64,000 bases of DNA from Mermis nigrescens (taxonomy: Eukaryota; Nematoda; Enoplea; Mermithida; Mermithidae). The notes under the pieces were generated by a model. That model worked only from the letters and a program-made list of their open reading frames with translations, searched no databases and was not told the DNA's origin. Positions 1 through 10,983 of this stretch are shown piece after piece. Position 1 is the first letter of the stretch, and the number at the start of each line of letters is the position of its first letter. The DNA is taken from NCBI GenBank assembly GCA_036768485.1, contig JAVLUZ010000512.1:124001-188000 (forward strand), in the 5' to 3' direction. The position numbers were made by a program, and so were the translations under genes.

Positions 1-957
1 CGGTGCATTTTTCTATGCTTAAGATTATATTCAGTTAAAGAATTTTGTCTGGCTCATGCTAAATACTTGTAAGTTGTTTATGATTTCATTGTAACTTTCT
101 TCACTTAATTTTTAGCTTTCTAGCTAGGCAAGTGATACTCAAATCAAACGGACGAAATAAAGAATTTTATGAGGCATTGTCAAAAAACAATTCGATTTTC
201 AACTACGATTTTATTCAGCGAAGCGAGATATGTATAGAGTGAATTGCTCCCAAATTTACTAGAGCAGCAGCAAGCAGATGCACGCTTGGGGTTGGAGGAA
301 TGGGAGAATTTCTAAGGGTAAATTTGGTGAGATTAAGGTCAGAAACAGACAAGAGTCAAGGTTTTTCCGTGAAAATAATTGAAATCGAATAGCATTTGAG
401 AAATAATGTAGTTGAGTTGTTACGTTACACTTTTCAAACCTTTCTATTATAGCCATTTTTAAAATCCTTTTAGCCCGAAATGACACGATTAAGTCCAGAT
501 CAGACTAATCCCGTACTGTGAATGCTAAGCAAATGCGACTATGACTGAAAGCATTAACTTGACACTATTCAACACTTATTTTTGTTACATAAGTGTAAAC
601 TTATTGCCTTCGTTGATTGAACTAAGTATTAATTCCATCCGTTTTACTGTCTCAAAAAATAAAATGCCTTAGTTGGTTGTTATAACGAAATAAAAGTGTG
701 ACTGATGGGACTATATCAGTCTCAATCATTTTTGCAATTAATCAATACAACAATTTAGATCTACAAGAATATTAAAATGTTCAGGCCCCAGGGCCCGGGC
801 CAGGCCTTGGTACAGCTCTAGTTTTCATGACCAATTTCGTTTTTTATCAATATCAAATTAATCTTTCAATATCTAACCAATATTAAGTTAATCGTCAATG
901 GCTTCATAAATGCAAAATGACAAGCACACCGTTTTGCTATTTACTGCCCCATGGAAA
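1..957. other. No gene recognised
   Basis: AT-rich sequence. Short open frames here have no recognisable domain or splice structure. A GC-rich patch (CCCAGGGCCCGGGCC) near 785-800 resembles the GGGCCC-ended MITE termini found elsewhere in the window, but no partner end is visible. Confidence 0.5.
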
Positions 958-1945
958 CGATGGGTGAAATCCGGAAACGAAAACGGAATCGTATATATTA
1001 TATGCACACGGTTCCGTCAGGAGTTTCTCCGCCCTGGAGGTAGTCAGAAGTGCCGGAAACGGGTTTCCACAAGTAGGGCACATCAAGGTAAATACCCCCA
1101 ACCCCGTTTCCGGCAAAAGTTCTCTCACTTAAAGGGGTTTAGGGGCTCGGTAACGGGGTACCTCATACTTCATATGTGAAGCTGACCCCGATTTCGTCGG
1201 CGGTTTCTCCGCCCTGGTGGTGGTCCACAGTGCTGGAACTGGGGTTCTCCAAGTAGGGCCCCTTTGAGTAAACACCCCAACCCCGTTTTCGGCAAAATTT
1301 ATCCCACTGAAGGGGGGGGTTTGAGGGGCTCGGAAACAAGGTACTCCCATTATTCATATGAAGTGGGAGAAACTTTGGCGGAAACGTGGTTGGGGTGTTG
1401 ACCCTGAGAGGCCCTACTTGGGGAACCCCAGTTCCGACAATTTGGACCACTTCATAGGGCGGAGAAACCCTCGACGGAACCGGGGTCAGCTTCGCATATG
1501 AATCACGAGATACCCCGTTTCCAAGCCCCTAAACTCCCCTTCAGTGAGAGATATTTTGCCGGAAACGGGGTTGGGGATGTTCACCCTGTGAGGCCCTACT
1601 AAAGGAACCCCGGTTCCGACGTTTTTGACAACCCCCATGCGGAGAAACCCCCGACGGAATCGAGTAAGCTTCACATATAAATAATGAGTTACCCCGTTTC
1701 CGAGCCCCCATACCTCCTTCACTGGGAGAAATTTTGCCGGAGACGGGTTTGGGGGTGTTCACCCTGGTGGGCCCTTCATGAGGAACCTCGTTTCCGGCAC
1801 TTTGGACTACCCCAAAGGCGGAGAGACCCCTGACGGAACTGAGTGCACAATAATATACGTTTCCATTTCCGTTTCCAGATTTTACCCATCGTTTCCGTTT
1901 CCGGCTTTTACCCATCGTTTCCGTTTCCGTTTCCGGGATTTTACT
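958..1945. repeat. GAAACGG repeat, palindromic array
   Basis: Units of about 180 bp carry the recurrent blocks TTTCTCCGCCCTGG, CCCCAACCCCGTTTCCGGC and GGGGCTCGGAAACGGGGTA. The first units read one way (about 1010-1370) and the later ones read inverted (about 1370-1850), so the block is a large imperfect palindrome. The outer ends are themselves inverted: CGATGGGTGAAATCCGGAAA at the left against a CGTTTCCAGATTTTACCCATCG-like end near 1869-1890, with extra GTTTCC copies to about 1945. The open frames through it are by-products of the repeat. Related arrays lie near 12.4, 29.5, 36.0 and 37.9 kb. No transposase is seen; a foldback-type or non-autonomous element is likely. Confidence 0.65.
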
Positions 1946-2054
1946 TTTCCCCTGCTAGCGTAAGAATGCACATTTTGTCGTTTTTTGATTATTGATCGCT
2001 TCTTTTCCAGGAATATGCTATTTATTTTATTATTTTTACGTCGGAGGTGCATTC

Positions 2055-2245
2055 CAGGCCGCAGAATATACTTCGATTTTCTGCGTTTTTAGCCGAAGTC
2101 TAATTTTTAGTAGATTCTTACAACTTTCACAAGCATTCATACGTAACTTTTCTCTAGTCCCCTCCTTTTATGTCCTTAATGATGCGTACCAATTCGTCCT
2201 TTTTGTTCCATCGGAGCTTTTTTCTTTGCTATACAATATATGTAT
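2055..2245 (+). repeat. One arm of the foldback family found at 28.6-29.4 kb
   Basis: The segment from GCAGAATATACTTCGATTTT through CTAGTCCCCTCCTTTTA to TTTTGTTCCATCGG and TTCTTTGCTATA follows the right arm of the inverted-repeat element at 28,619-29,438 in order. Only one arm is present, so this is a solo or truncated copy. As at 29.4 kb, it lies next to a GAAACGG array. Confidence 0.55.
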
Positions 2246-2283
2246 AATCATTGCTAACATAATGAAGGTACTTACTTTATACG

Positions 2284-2453
2284 TATGGTCTGTTTCACAC
2301 AAGTTTGGACATAAATTTTAAAAGCATGTCCGACAATAAGCCGACAGATGGCGATTATAGCATTGATTTGATATATAATTATCGTAATCCGTCGGCTTAC
2401 TTCCGAAAAAAATTCTTAAAATTTATGCCCAAATTTATGTGAAACAGACTATA
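2284..2453. mobile_element. MITE, TAGTCTGTTTCACA family, copy 1
   Basis: About 170 bp bounded by TGGTCTGTTTCACAC at the left and TGTGAAACAGACTATA at the right. The interior carries GACAATAAGCCGACAGATGGC, GATTATAGCATTGAT and TAAAATTTATGC, all shared with the copies at 3.0, 35.8 and 48.9 kb. Ends next to TA suggest a TA target as in Tc1/mariner MITEs, which is inference. There is no coding capacity. Confidence 0.7.
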
Positions 2454-2769
2454 AGTATAGTCTATTTCAAAATTCTTAAGACTTTTTCGCAGTAAGGTGA
2501 TTCGAAAGCAGTTAGAATCAAAGGCGTAGCCAAGATTTTGGTTCGGGGGCATACACAAAAAAATTTTTGAGACTACTTTTGCATTGAATGCTTTGATATA
2601 GTACAGTAACACATTATGTATAAAAAACTGAGATTTTCGACCTCTGGTAGTGTAATTTGAGTTGCTGAAGATCAAAAATACAAAAGTGCAAAGCGACGCG
2701 AAGCGCAGGAAATTTTAAAATTTTTACTGTTTTCATGAAGTTTTAACTTCGTACATAAATTCTCAACGA

Positions 2770-2883
2770 CAGTAAGCCTGGGGTTACAATAATCATATAT
2801 CAGATCAATGCTATAATCGCAATCTGTCAGCTTATTGTCGTAGTTTTAAAATTTAAGACCGAAGTCGTGTGAAACAGACTATA
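2770..2883. mobile_element. MITE, TAGTCTGTTTCACA family, truncated
   Basis: Only the right half is recognisable, from about ATATCAGATCAATGCTATAATC to GTGTGAAACAGACTATA. The left terminus is missing. Confidence 0.5.
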
Positions 2884-3041
2884 ACTTAGTATGAAGATAT
2901 TTTGACTGACTCAGGCTTACATAACGCTGGAGCTTTACACAAAAGAAAGAACAGTAATCGGCTGCGCTATGCGCTGAAACTTTGACGTTTTTGCTCTTTA
3001 AACTCAATTTATACCGCTTAAATCATATAGAAGACACAAAC

Positions 3042-3192
3042 TATAGTCTGTTTCAAACAACTTCGGTCATAAATTGCAAAACTATCTCCGACAATAAGCT
3101 GACAGATTGCGATTATAGCATTGTTCTGATATTCAAATTACTGTCGATTAATTCTTAAAATTTACGCACGGAGATATGTGAAACAGATTATA
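3042..3192. mobile_element. MITE, TAGTCTGTTTCACA family
   Basis: Starts TATAGTCTGTTTCAAAC and ends TGTGAAACAGATTATA. The interior has GACAATAAGCTGACAGATTG and GATTATAGCATTG. It is shorter than the other full copies (151 bp) and sits inside the older repeat at 2.5-4.0 kb. Confidence 0.65.
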
Positions 3193-4366
3193 ATTCCGGC
3201 GCTAAGCACCGCAAATTTTTAGAAATTATCTAGCCTTTTACCTTTTTTGTCGTCCCACGAATTTTGTTGTTCATGTACTACGAAATTTTACGGCTGGGGG
3301 TCTGGGATGGCGCGCTCAAGCGCGCTTAGCAGAGGTCCGAGGCAATGCCCTGAAAAATTTTGTAAGAAGTGCACTTCAATGTTAAATAGTAAGGTTAAAA
3401 TTTGCGCGAAATCGGCCAAATCTCGGTTCAGAATTAAGCCCCAAAACACATGAAATTCATGAACTCCTACATTGCACAAAACTTCTGAGCTGAAATGCGT
3501 TTTTCGACCTCTGCTAAGTAGCGCAGCAACCGATCGCTTCCAATAAGATATAAAAAGACGTATCAATGAAAATTTTGTTCTTACCGTTTTCAGGCTTGCA
3601 ATTATGGCCTTATTAATAAGATATAGTTCATAAAACAGAGATTACGCAAAACACATAAAAATTTGGAGTGTCCTTGTAAAGAAAGACAAACAAAGCAGAG
3701 AATCTGGTAAGCAATCATTTTCTCACTTTACTATAATGCTAACGCAGTTTCATTCAACGAACGAATAGTGCATTAAGTCACTGATATGAAGTGCTGGATT
3801 ATCTTAGCTGATTCAAGCTTTGAAACCCATCGGATCTATATAACAATAAATAATGGCTCGGGTGCCAAGCACGGGAAATTTGGACGTTTTAGCCTTTTGA
3901 ACTCAATTTTCTGGACACAATTATTGCACTAGAAAAATCAACAAAATTTCTGAAAATTTTTTGTGGAGGGCATATGCCCCCAATGCCCCCCTGTCTACGT
4001 TTACTGTGAGGATTCAGCCGATCAGCTTAAGCCCTTCCAGTTGGCTTTCGTCTGTTGCCCGTGTACATTGGCAATCCGGGCAAGTTTGGAAAACGTAACC
4101 GGCTGCCTCACACAAGAAAAATAAGTCTGCATATACAACACGCAGAGCGGAACTCCATATTTCTCGCTGTAGTGAGTGTTAACACTGTTATACCACTCTG
4201 GGGGAACGGCGTCGAAGTTTAAAATATTACATAGCTCCAATTAGCCAATCAGTTGATACGAGAGGCGGGTATCAAGAAATTTTTCTTTGCCGATTGGCTG
4301 CAAAGTTTAATAATTTCGAATCACAATATACTGTAGAAAGTCTCAAGAATCTTGAAACAGACTATA

Positions 4367-4612
4367 GACCCCAGAATGGGAGAATGAAGAATTTTGTGGA
4401 GAAAATGAGGCAAAATGGAGGCCAAATCAGATGAAAATTAAAAATTTTACTAAAAACTGTTCAAATTGACCATAAACTGTGTAATAACGTATGTTCGCTG
4501 TTTTAGCGCTTATATCAGTTTTTAAGGTCATTTTGATTCAAAAAGGTCAATTTTTGACCTCCCAGACCAACTGAACCCCTTAGATCGGCCACGCTGTGCA
4601 TCTATGATCCGT
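4367..4612 (-). repeat. CATGCACAG-ended repeat family, inverted copy
   Basis: Read on the minus strand, it runs from GATGCACAGCGTGGCC through GACCTTTTTG, GCGCTAAAACAGCG, TTATTACACAGTTTATGGTC, ATTTTCATCTGATTTGGCC and TCATTTTCTCC. The same order appears at 41,806-42,088 and 42,505-42,752. It is non-coding. The terminal boundaries are imprecise. Confidence 0.5.
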
Positions 4613-4976
4613 ACTCCGTCACGCAAAGGAGAAATTGGATATTACGGTAATAAAACATTTGCTGTCTGCGCGATTTCATGCAGTATAACAGTGGTTGCAC
4701 TTATTATTTTTGAATATGGTGCGCAAACAGAGATATTTTTTCCAAGTAGTAAATCTCTCCTTGTTTAAACTGATCAAATGCATAGACTTACTAATTTTAT
4801 CGCGTGAAATGGTGTCTTATTTTCTAGTTTGCATAAATATCAGCTGGATGAATAATTATATTTGCATCAACTTTCATCGCATGCTCTTCGTTGGTAATTT
4901 TTGCAACTAAAATAAGTAATTTAATTCGCTCTTGCCTGCATTTATTACAAAAGTGTGATTTTTTTGCTTGTGAATC

Positions 4977-5084
4977 ATGTCAAATGTATCAGATCAACCC
5001 GAGACAGCCACAGACACTTTCGATCAAGCTGGCAAAGCAGCTTCAATGGATAAGGATACTGATGATCGACCCGCTAGTACTAAA
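4977..5084 (+). CDS. Small membrane protein gene, exon 1 (start codon)
   Basis: Exon 1 of a three-exon gene (exons 4977-5084, 8593-8895, 11664-11900) that would encode 215 residues. The ATG at 4977 opens 36 codons that stop exactly at a consensus donor (AAA followed by GTACGT), phase 0. The peptide starts MSNVSDQPETATDTFDQAG and is acidic, polar and without hydrophobic segments, so it is not a signal peptide. It is too short to be significant alone. The support is that all three segments splice in phase 0 through GT-AG junctions into one open frame ending in a membrane segment. The product is not recognised. Promoter and 5' UTR were not identified. Other, smaller exons could lie in the 3.5-kb intron. 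Confidence 0.55.
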
Positions 5085-5359
5085 GTACGTGCAATTACAA
5101 TCGAGTATTTACGTCTAAATGCATTCGCACGAGCGTGAGAATGGTTCAATACTCAAGGATGTTGTACATTCGGTGGTTTTATGTGAATAAAAGATGAAAA
5201 ATTATAAATTAAAATGTTAAAGCTCAGAATTAGTTAATTTTTTGCTAGAATATCGTGAAGTAAACAAAAAAATTACGGATCTAAAGGCATAATCTGAAGA
5301 CAATCGCCAATATAGCATGCACGACGTACAGGTGCATAATGCATAATGTGCATACGTTC

Positions 5360-5485
5360 CAACAGCCCCACCGTCTTTACAGTCCCACCAATAATCCCAA
5401 CAGCCCCACCAGTCTCAGGAGCCCCACCAATTCCCAACAGTTCCACCGTTTCAGCAGTCCTACCGTTCCAACAGTCGCACTGTCC
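5360..5485 (-). repeat. Minisatellite, 18-bp CAGCCCCACC type
   Basis: Degenerate units such as CCAACAGCCCCACCGT, CCAACAGCCCCACCAGT and CCAACAGTTCCACCG. This is the same unit as the array at 6145-6400 but in the opposite orientation. It lies in intron 1 of the small membrane protein gene. Confidence 0.65.
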
Positions 5486-5664
5486 TAAGAACACATAAGC
5501 GTGTGGGAAGGGTTGTTTAGAGTTTAACCCCCACCGAACCGAAATTCTGGAAATCGCCCAAATTATGTTAGACCCGAGAACTTTATTTTTAGCACATTTC
5601 TGGTAACCCAACAGACCCACAGAATTTGTTCGCTGCCAATGTTGGTTCCAACTGCCCACTGTTA

Positions 5665-5760
5665 TAATCATAGATGCACAGCACGACCGGTCTGGAGAAG
5701 GAGTTTTGGGCCAAACATTGACCTCAAAACTGGTATGAATGTTAAAATAGCGTAAAAACT
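5665..5760 (+). repeat. CATGCACAG-ended repeat, fragment
   Basis: GATGCACAGCACGACCGGTC, then GGGCCAAACATTGACCTC and AAAATAGCG match the beginning of the 41.8- and 45.7-kb copies. The rest of the element is absent. Confidence 0.45.
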
Positions 5761-6144
5761 ACGCTAATCCACATTTTCTGGCTATTTTGAAGCAGATAGT
5801 ATGAACGTTTTGATTTTCATTTAATTTTAACACTATCTTTCCTTTTTCACTAGAACATTTTTCATTTTTTCCTAACAGTGTAAAGTAGACCATAATGAGC
5901 AGGAATCCAATCTTGTGAGATGATTCGAATGAGGCAAAATCCTGGATTGCGCACAAATGCTGAAGCTTCAATTCTGGCAGGTCTACCAGTTTCTCAGGTA
6001 GACTTATTCTGAAAATGTAAACCTGCACACTCGTTTATGGCCCTGATGAAATATACGAATTCGGAAAATAGGCAAAAAATATCTGTCATAAAAAATTAAT
6101 ATTGCCTGATTTTATTATATCGTATAATAGCGATTGCAGTAATG

Positions 6145-6405
6145 GTGAGGCTGCTGGGATTACTGGTGGGGCTGCTGGGTACGGTGGGGCTGTTGGAACG
6201 GTAGAGGCTGTTGGGATTGGTGGGCTGTTGGGATTGGTGGGACTGTTGGGATTTGTGGGGCTGTTGTGATTATTAATGGGGCTGTTGGAACGGTGGGGCT
6301 GTTGGGACCGGTGGGGCTGTTGGGATTTTTGGTGGGGCTAGTTGAAACGGTGGGGCTGTTGGGACGGTGGGGCTGTTGGGACTGGTGAGGCTGTTGAGAC
6401 ATCAC
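6145..6405 (+). repeat. Minisatellite, 18-bp GGGGCTGTTGGGA type
   Basis: About 14 units of GTGGGGCTGTTGGGAcGG with small variations, G-rich on the plus strand. A reading frame through it gives a Pro/Thr/Gln/Ser repeat and is judged to be an artefact of the tandem repeat. It is the inverted counterpart of the 5.4-kb array. Confidence 0.75.
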
Positions 6406-7378
6406 CCATGCACGCGGGAATGGGAGAGGGGTCTGCTGGGGGTTTTGACCCCCCAGATCCGTGCTGACCCCCCAGAATAGCCAAAAAGTGCCGCTGACCC
6501 CCCATAATTTTTTGCATTCAGAAAAATTTTTGAAGCTCTGCAGAAAAGCAACTCAAGTGATAAAAATGTATTGAAGGTTGTTTTTTCACATAAATGATCA
6601 TCAGAATTGACCTTTGAGAGACTTTTTTGCCTAAAAATGAGAAAATCTTAAATTTTTTCGAAACATTTTTGTTGAAAAAGTTGTTTCAGTCGATGCGCGA
6701 CATCGAGAAACGTCTAAAAACAATGTTTCTAGTGCCCATGGGCCATTTTTATCGCTTTTTTGATGTTTGAAAAAAAATTTGACCTTGATCTCCCAGAATT
6801 TCTATGCTGTACATGTATACTTTTAGATAGTTGCATCTGTCATTTTTCAAGAATTTTAAGAGCGTTTTTCTTTGTTGAGCTGAAATTAAGCTGGTTTCTT
6901 CATAGTATTGCATTTTGTGTTGTTAGGTATATGTATTGTTTGTGTTATTTGACAGTGATATCCCCCTGAAATAATACACTCTTTCTTTCTTACAAGCGAT
7001 CGAAAGAAGCATTTGTTTCTCTTGTTTAACCACAATGTTGCCAAATTCCAGACATCTCACGTTCCTGTGAATATTTAATGCCGTTTCGTTTATAAAGTTG
7101 TCAATTAAAGCTGTTGTAATAATTTTTACATTTTTATGCCTCAATTTCATGCCCATTGGTAAATGTCTAAAGTTGTGAGTTTTTACTTTTTAGACAATTT
7201 TTACTGATATCATTTTTATGTAAAAGCTCTAAAATGCAAATTTTCCTCGGCTCTGCCCCAGACCCCTCTGGGGGCTCTTATATTAGTCCTGCCACCCGAG
7301 ACCCCCCAATCCATGTGGGCTCGGGCGCTTTACGCCCTCCTTTTCAGCAATACAAATTGCTGCACAAAAAAATATTTT

Positions 7379-7553
7379 TATCTGGATCTGTATCTGTATC
7401 TGGATCTTTTTAAATTTTGATCTGGCAAAACGATCTGGATCTGGATCTAGTTATTTTCTGATCTGGTTATCTGATCTGGATCTGGATCTGCCAGAAAATC
7501 TGAACCCGATCTTTATCTGGATCTGGATCTGGGTAAAAATCTGGATCTTTTAC
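7379..7553 (+). repeat. GATCTG hexamer microsatellite
   Basis: An imperfect (GGATCT)n / (GTATCT)n run with short AT-rich interruptions, ending before TTTTACATCACTAATAATG. It lies within intron 1 of the small membrane protein gene. Confidence 0.75.
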
Positions 7554-7891
7554 ATCACTAATAATGTGTATATTATATGTCATGTCATTTCCTTAATAAC
7601 CAACAAATTTAAACTTTGACCAAATTTCTGCCTAATGTGGTGACTTTCACCAATTGGTGAAACAGATTAAGATAGTCGCAATTTTGGCAAAATATGTAGT
7701 AGAGCGAAAAAATGGTACGGGAGAAGATCAATGAAAAGCGGACCAATATTGATGAATCAAATGGTTTTAAAGTCCATAATTCTACACTGCCCAAGAATAG
7801 GCATTTCGACATTTATCCTGTAATCGACTTTTGTCTAAATTGAATTTAGATAAGAATAAGCTTAAGAATATTATGTAGCTTGTCTCGCAAG

Positions 7892-8145
7892 CACACGTGG
7901 GCCTGTGGGGGTTGGGGTATGCACCCCAGAAGGCCGAATACCCCCATAAGAAACTGAGCTAAATACCCCCAGAATTCAATTTTTGAAATTTTTTTGTTTT
8001 CTTCGCGATTTTTGGATGCCAATGAATAGTGTTCGATGAGAAACCATGAAAATGGTGTTTTTCCGCTACACCACCATTTTTAAGACCATTTTTTGACGTT
8101 TGAGAAATTTTGCACCCCCCTCACCTGGTGCTGCCCACCTATATG
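7892..8145 (+). mobile_element. hAT-like MITE, CAYACGTGGGC family
   Basis: Starts CACACGTGGGCC and ends GCCCACCTATATG. It is flanked by CTCGCAAG (7884-7891) and CCCGCAAG (8146-8153), an 8-bp target duplication with one mismatch. The interior has the family signature: GTATGCACCCC, CCAGAATTCAATTTTTGAAA, GATGAGAAACC, CACCATTTTTAAG and CCATTTTTTGACG. It is non-coding and lies in intron 1 of the small membrane protein gene. Confidence 0.8.
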
Positions 8146-8592
8146 CCCGCAAGGTCAACATATACATATGTAGCTGCAGCTTTCCTGACTGAAAGTTCAT
8201 TTATTGAATTTAATACGTTTATTGCACAATAAAACATAATTTTCAGGGGTTTGACCTTAAAAATGTATGTTAGATTTATTTTTTGGTTGAAAACTTGTAA
8301 CTCGTCAGATTATTAAAAGCAGGAAGAAATGTCAAATTGCTTGAGTTGTATAAAAAGACATTTTGCAACGTAGTTCACGTTTTTGGCTCATTTTTGTAGC
8401 TTGCAGTGATAAAAATTAGAAGATCCTACAAAAAATCTGGAATTTTCCCTTTTATCAATTATGTAGTCTTTTTAAGGACAATAAACGCAGCGATACATCG
8501 CATGTGTAATATTTGTAGAATTCGCCCTTGCATGCATAGTGTTTTATGATTTCATTTAGCCTTTTGATGAAAAAAATTAAAATCATATTAAG

Positions 8593-8895
8593 GAATCTGT
8601 GACCACTGGTATTCGAAGGCCCTTCCGCGATAAGAAAAAGTACGCTTTCACCGTAGATAAAGACTGGAAGAACGTCAGCTTTCAGAGCATGAAAGACGTT
8701 GAAGTCAGCACGGAACCAATGATCGGTCACCCAGATAACAATGTAACGGGCATGAAAGCAGCTATAAAAGAAAGAACTTCTTCTTTTACTACAAAGGCGG
8801 CTGAAGAAGACCCTACTAAAACGAGTGATCTTGCCGTACTTAAGGATTCATCAGCTTTAAATTCTTACAAAGTGGCAAAGGATGGCGCTAAGCTG
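8593..8895 (+). CDS. Small membrane protein gene, exon 2
   Basis: The frame opens after an AG at 8591-8592 (ATTAAG then GAATCTGTG) and reads 101 codons to a clean donor (CTG then GTGAGG). Both boundaries are phase 0. An in-frame TAA at 8578-8580 just upstream requires the exon to begin here or slightly later. The segment is hydrophilic and lysine-rich (contains FRDKKKYAFTVDKDWKNV) with no recognised domain, and is probably a cytoplasmic region. The pyrimidine tract before the acceptor is weak, so the exact 5' boundary is less certain than the donor. Confidence 0.55.
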
Positions 8896-10446
8896 GTGAG
8901 GCTTTGCTGTTTTACGTTTAGCTCCTTTTAACACGTCGAATTGGTGATTCACTGAAAGCGTGGATCATACATGGTTGTATCAGCGGTAAAATATGCTGAC
9001 GGATCAAAATTATCCATTTATTATTTACTAAAAAATGACATGCTGCTAATTAATGCGAATTTCTACGATATTGAATTACTGGCTCTATGAATTTTCAGTA
9101 AAACAAAGTTAAATAAGTGGTCACCGCCCGATAGCAAATAAAATAACCTGCAAATGGATTACAGTTCAAATAAATCCCTACTATTTGACACTTAATAAAA
9201 AGAAATTGTTTTTGAATATTGTATTTGTGTGTTTGCTTCATGCTAAGCAATTTATTTACCCTTTCTTTAAAAAATTTGCTATTCAGTCAAATTAAATTAA
9301 CTAATAATCGCTTTAAGAAACTAAACATAAATTTGCAAGTCCAGCGGTCTCGTTGTTTTATAATCACGAGTTTCGGGTTAATCCATCGGCTCGAATTTGC
9401 ACTCGACGGCCTACGGCCTTTTGTCTCAGATTTCCCTCGTTCTGATGCCTTGCAGTGAACCATTTCATGATCATTCTTTCATGTTAACAATTAGAGATCA
9501 ATTTTTGGATCAATACATTGTGCTATTGTGAACTTTGAATTACCGAAATTTTCCTTTTTGAACGGTTCTTTAGACTAATATTTCGTATTATTCAACAAAC
9601 AAGACCTTTAAATACATCAAATTAGATTCAGTTCAAATCACTGAGCTGCTTATCCAATTCTAAATAGCTGAGCGAGCTTCCTTTGGACGCAACTTATCTT
9701 TAACTTTCAATATCTTTTAATAAGACGTCCATTGAAGACACGATAATACGACCGGAACCAACATTGAAGATGAGATTTTGTGTACAAGATACAAGATTTT
9801 AGCAATTTTCGAAATTATTCTTGAGTTACTATCAGTAAGCTATCACTTTAGTATTTTAAGCACGCTTTAATGTATTGCAAGCTGACTTGTATATGCTTAT
9901 CGGCTAAAGTAATCGAATGTATAAATATAGCGTATGTGAATTCTTAACTAGTTTTTTGAGTATGTTTTGTTTGCTCAAGGCAATCGAGCGAAAAACATCG
10001 AAAGTGGAGTTTTCATGTGAAAGATTTATAGACTTTTATTGAATGCTGATTACATGTACATATGTAAAGAGCTTTATAGATATCTTTGCAGCGAGGTTGT
10101 ACTAATTTTACCAATTCACTTTGCATAAACTCTAAAAATAGTGATTCGCACTTTTATTTGAAGTTTTTGCATTTTTCGGAAGCTCAAGGGAAAGTTGTAA
10201 GACAGAAAGGCAGTCTTTAGCCATCTTAATCTTATTTGCAAAATTTATTGGTGCTTTGTGCTAGATTCCAGCTTTTAATTAATACTCAACTAATCTGTGT
10301 CTCTCAAACAGGTTTTAATTGCAAAAAAACTTCGAATAATATCCGAAGTATTTCATGAAATGTTGCACGAACATGCTGCGCGCTTCTGAGCGATAGAATT
10401 TTCAAGACACTGAAAAAAGTTGGAATATTGCTCATTCTAAAATCCT
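8896..10446. other. Intron 2 of the small membrane protein gene, first part
   Basis: AT-rich, with no repeat family or exon that I can support. The intron continues to 11,663 and contains two MITEs (10,447-10,632 and 10,722-10,983). Confidence 0.4.
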
Positions 10447-10632
10447 GGGCCCGTTTTCAATATCTTCAGGCTTAAGCCAGGCTTCAACCTGACTTCAATC
10501 TTTAAACATACGCAAACAATTTTGAGCCTGGCTTAAACCTAGCTTAAGCCTGGCTTCTGGCTACGTATGTTTAAACATTGAAGTCAGACTTACTAAGCCT
10601 GGCTTAAGCCTAATGATAATGAAACCGGGCCC
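10447..10632. mobile_element. Palindromic MITE with GGGCCCGGTTTCA-type ends
   Basis: Starts GGGCCCGTTTTCAATATC and ends AATGAAACCGGGCCC. The 186 bp are nearly self-complementary: AGCCTGGCTTAAGCC, ACATACGCAAACA and TTTAAACATTGAAGTC recur in both orientations. The same termini bound the 1.65-kb element at 47,183-48,830. No clear target duplication was found; the bases outside are CCT and TGG in both copies. Confidence 0.7.
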
Positions 10633-10721
10633 TGGACTCGTCACTGACGGTACTTATTATATAACAGGTCAAACTATTTAAACTAAGCTGTGGGAGTGGA
10701 AAGACGAGTGGGTATCGGTAT

Positions 10722-10983
10722 CATACCTGTGCATGGGGGTTGGGGGGTATGCACTCCCCAGAAACCAAAATACACGCCCTCCAAAAACAAAATACCCCCA
10801 GAATTCAATTTTTGAAATTTTTTTTTGTTTTTTTCGCAATTTTTTGATGTCAATGGATAGTGATTGATGAGAAATGTTGAAAAATGGTGCTTTTTCGCCA
10901 TACCACCATTTTTAAGGTCATTTTTTGACCTTTGAAAAATTTCGCACCCCTTCCCCCGAGAACTTTGGTGGCGCCCACCTATG
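10722..10983 (+). mobile_element. hAT-like MITE, CAYACGTGGGC family
   Basis: Starts CATACCTGTGCATGGG and ends GCGCCCACCTATG. The 8-bp flanks ATCGGTAT and GTGGGTAT agree at six of eight positions. The interior matches the family. Confidence 0.7.

Larger units (their letters stand above)
2515..4010. repeat. Old hAT-like repeat family, copy 1 (composite)
   Basis: Begins with CAAAGGCGTAGCCAAGATTTTGG, a degenerate form of the CAGTGGCGTAGCCAGGATTTTG type of hAT end. It ends near GGGCATATGCCCCCAATGCC followed by CCCTGTCTACG. Internal blocks (GGCGCGCTCAAGCGCGC, then TTTTTCGACCTCTGC) recur at 30.4-30.7 and 37.3-37.5 kb. Hairpin words such as GACGCGAAGCGC and CGGCTGCGCTATGCGC recur inside. A MITE copy (3042-3192) and a partial one (2770-2883) are inserted. 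No target duplication was found, so the limits are approximate. Confidence 0.4.

Noticed and set aside
910..1963. Several 60-125 codon frames
   Set aside because: They run through the GC-rich GAAACGG repeat units and change with unit orientation.
6160..6405. 81-codon Pro/Thr/Gln/Ser-repeat frame
   Set aside because: Artefact of the 18-bp minisatellite; no start context or neighbouring exons.
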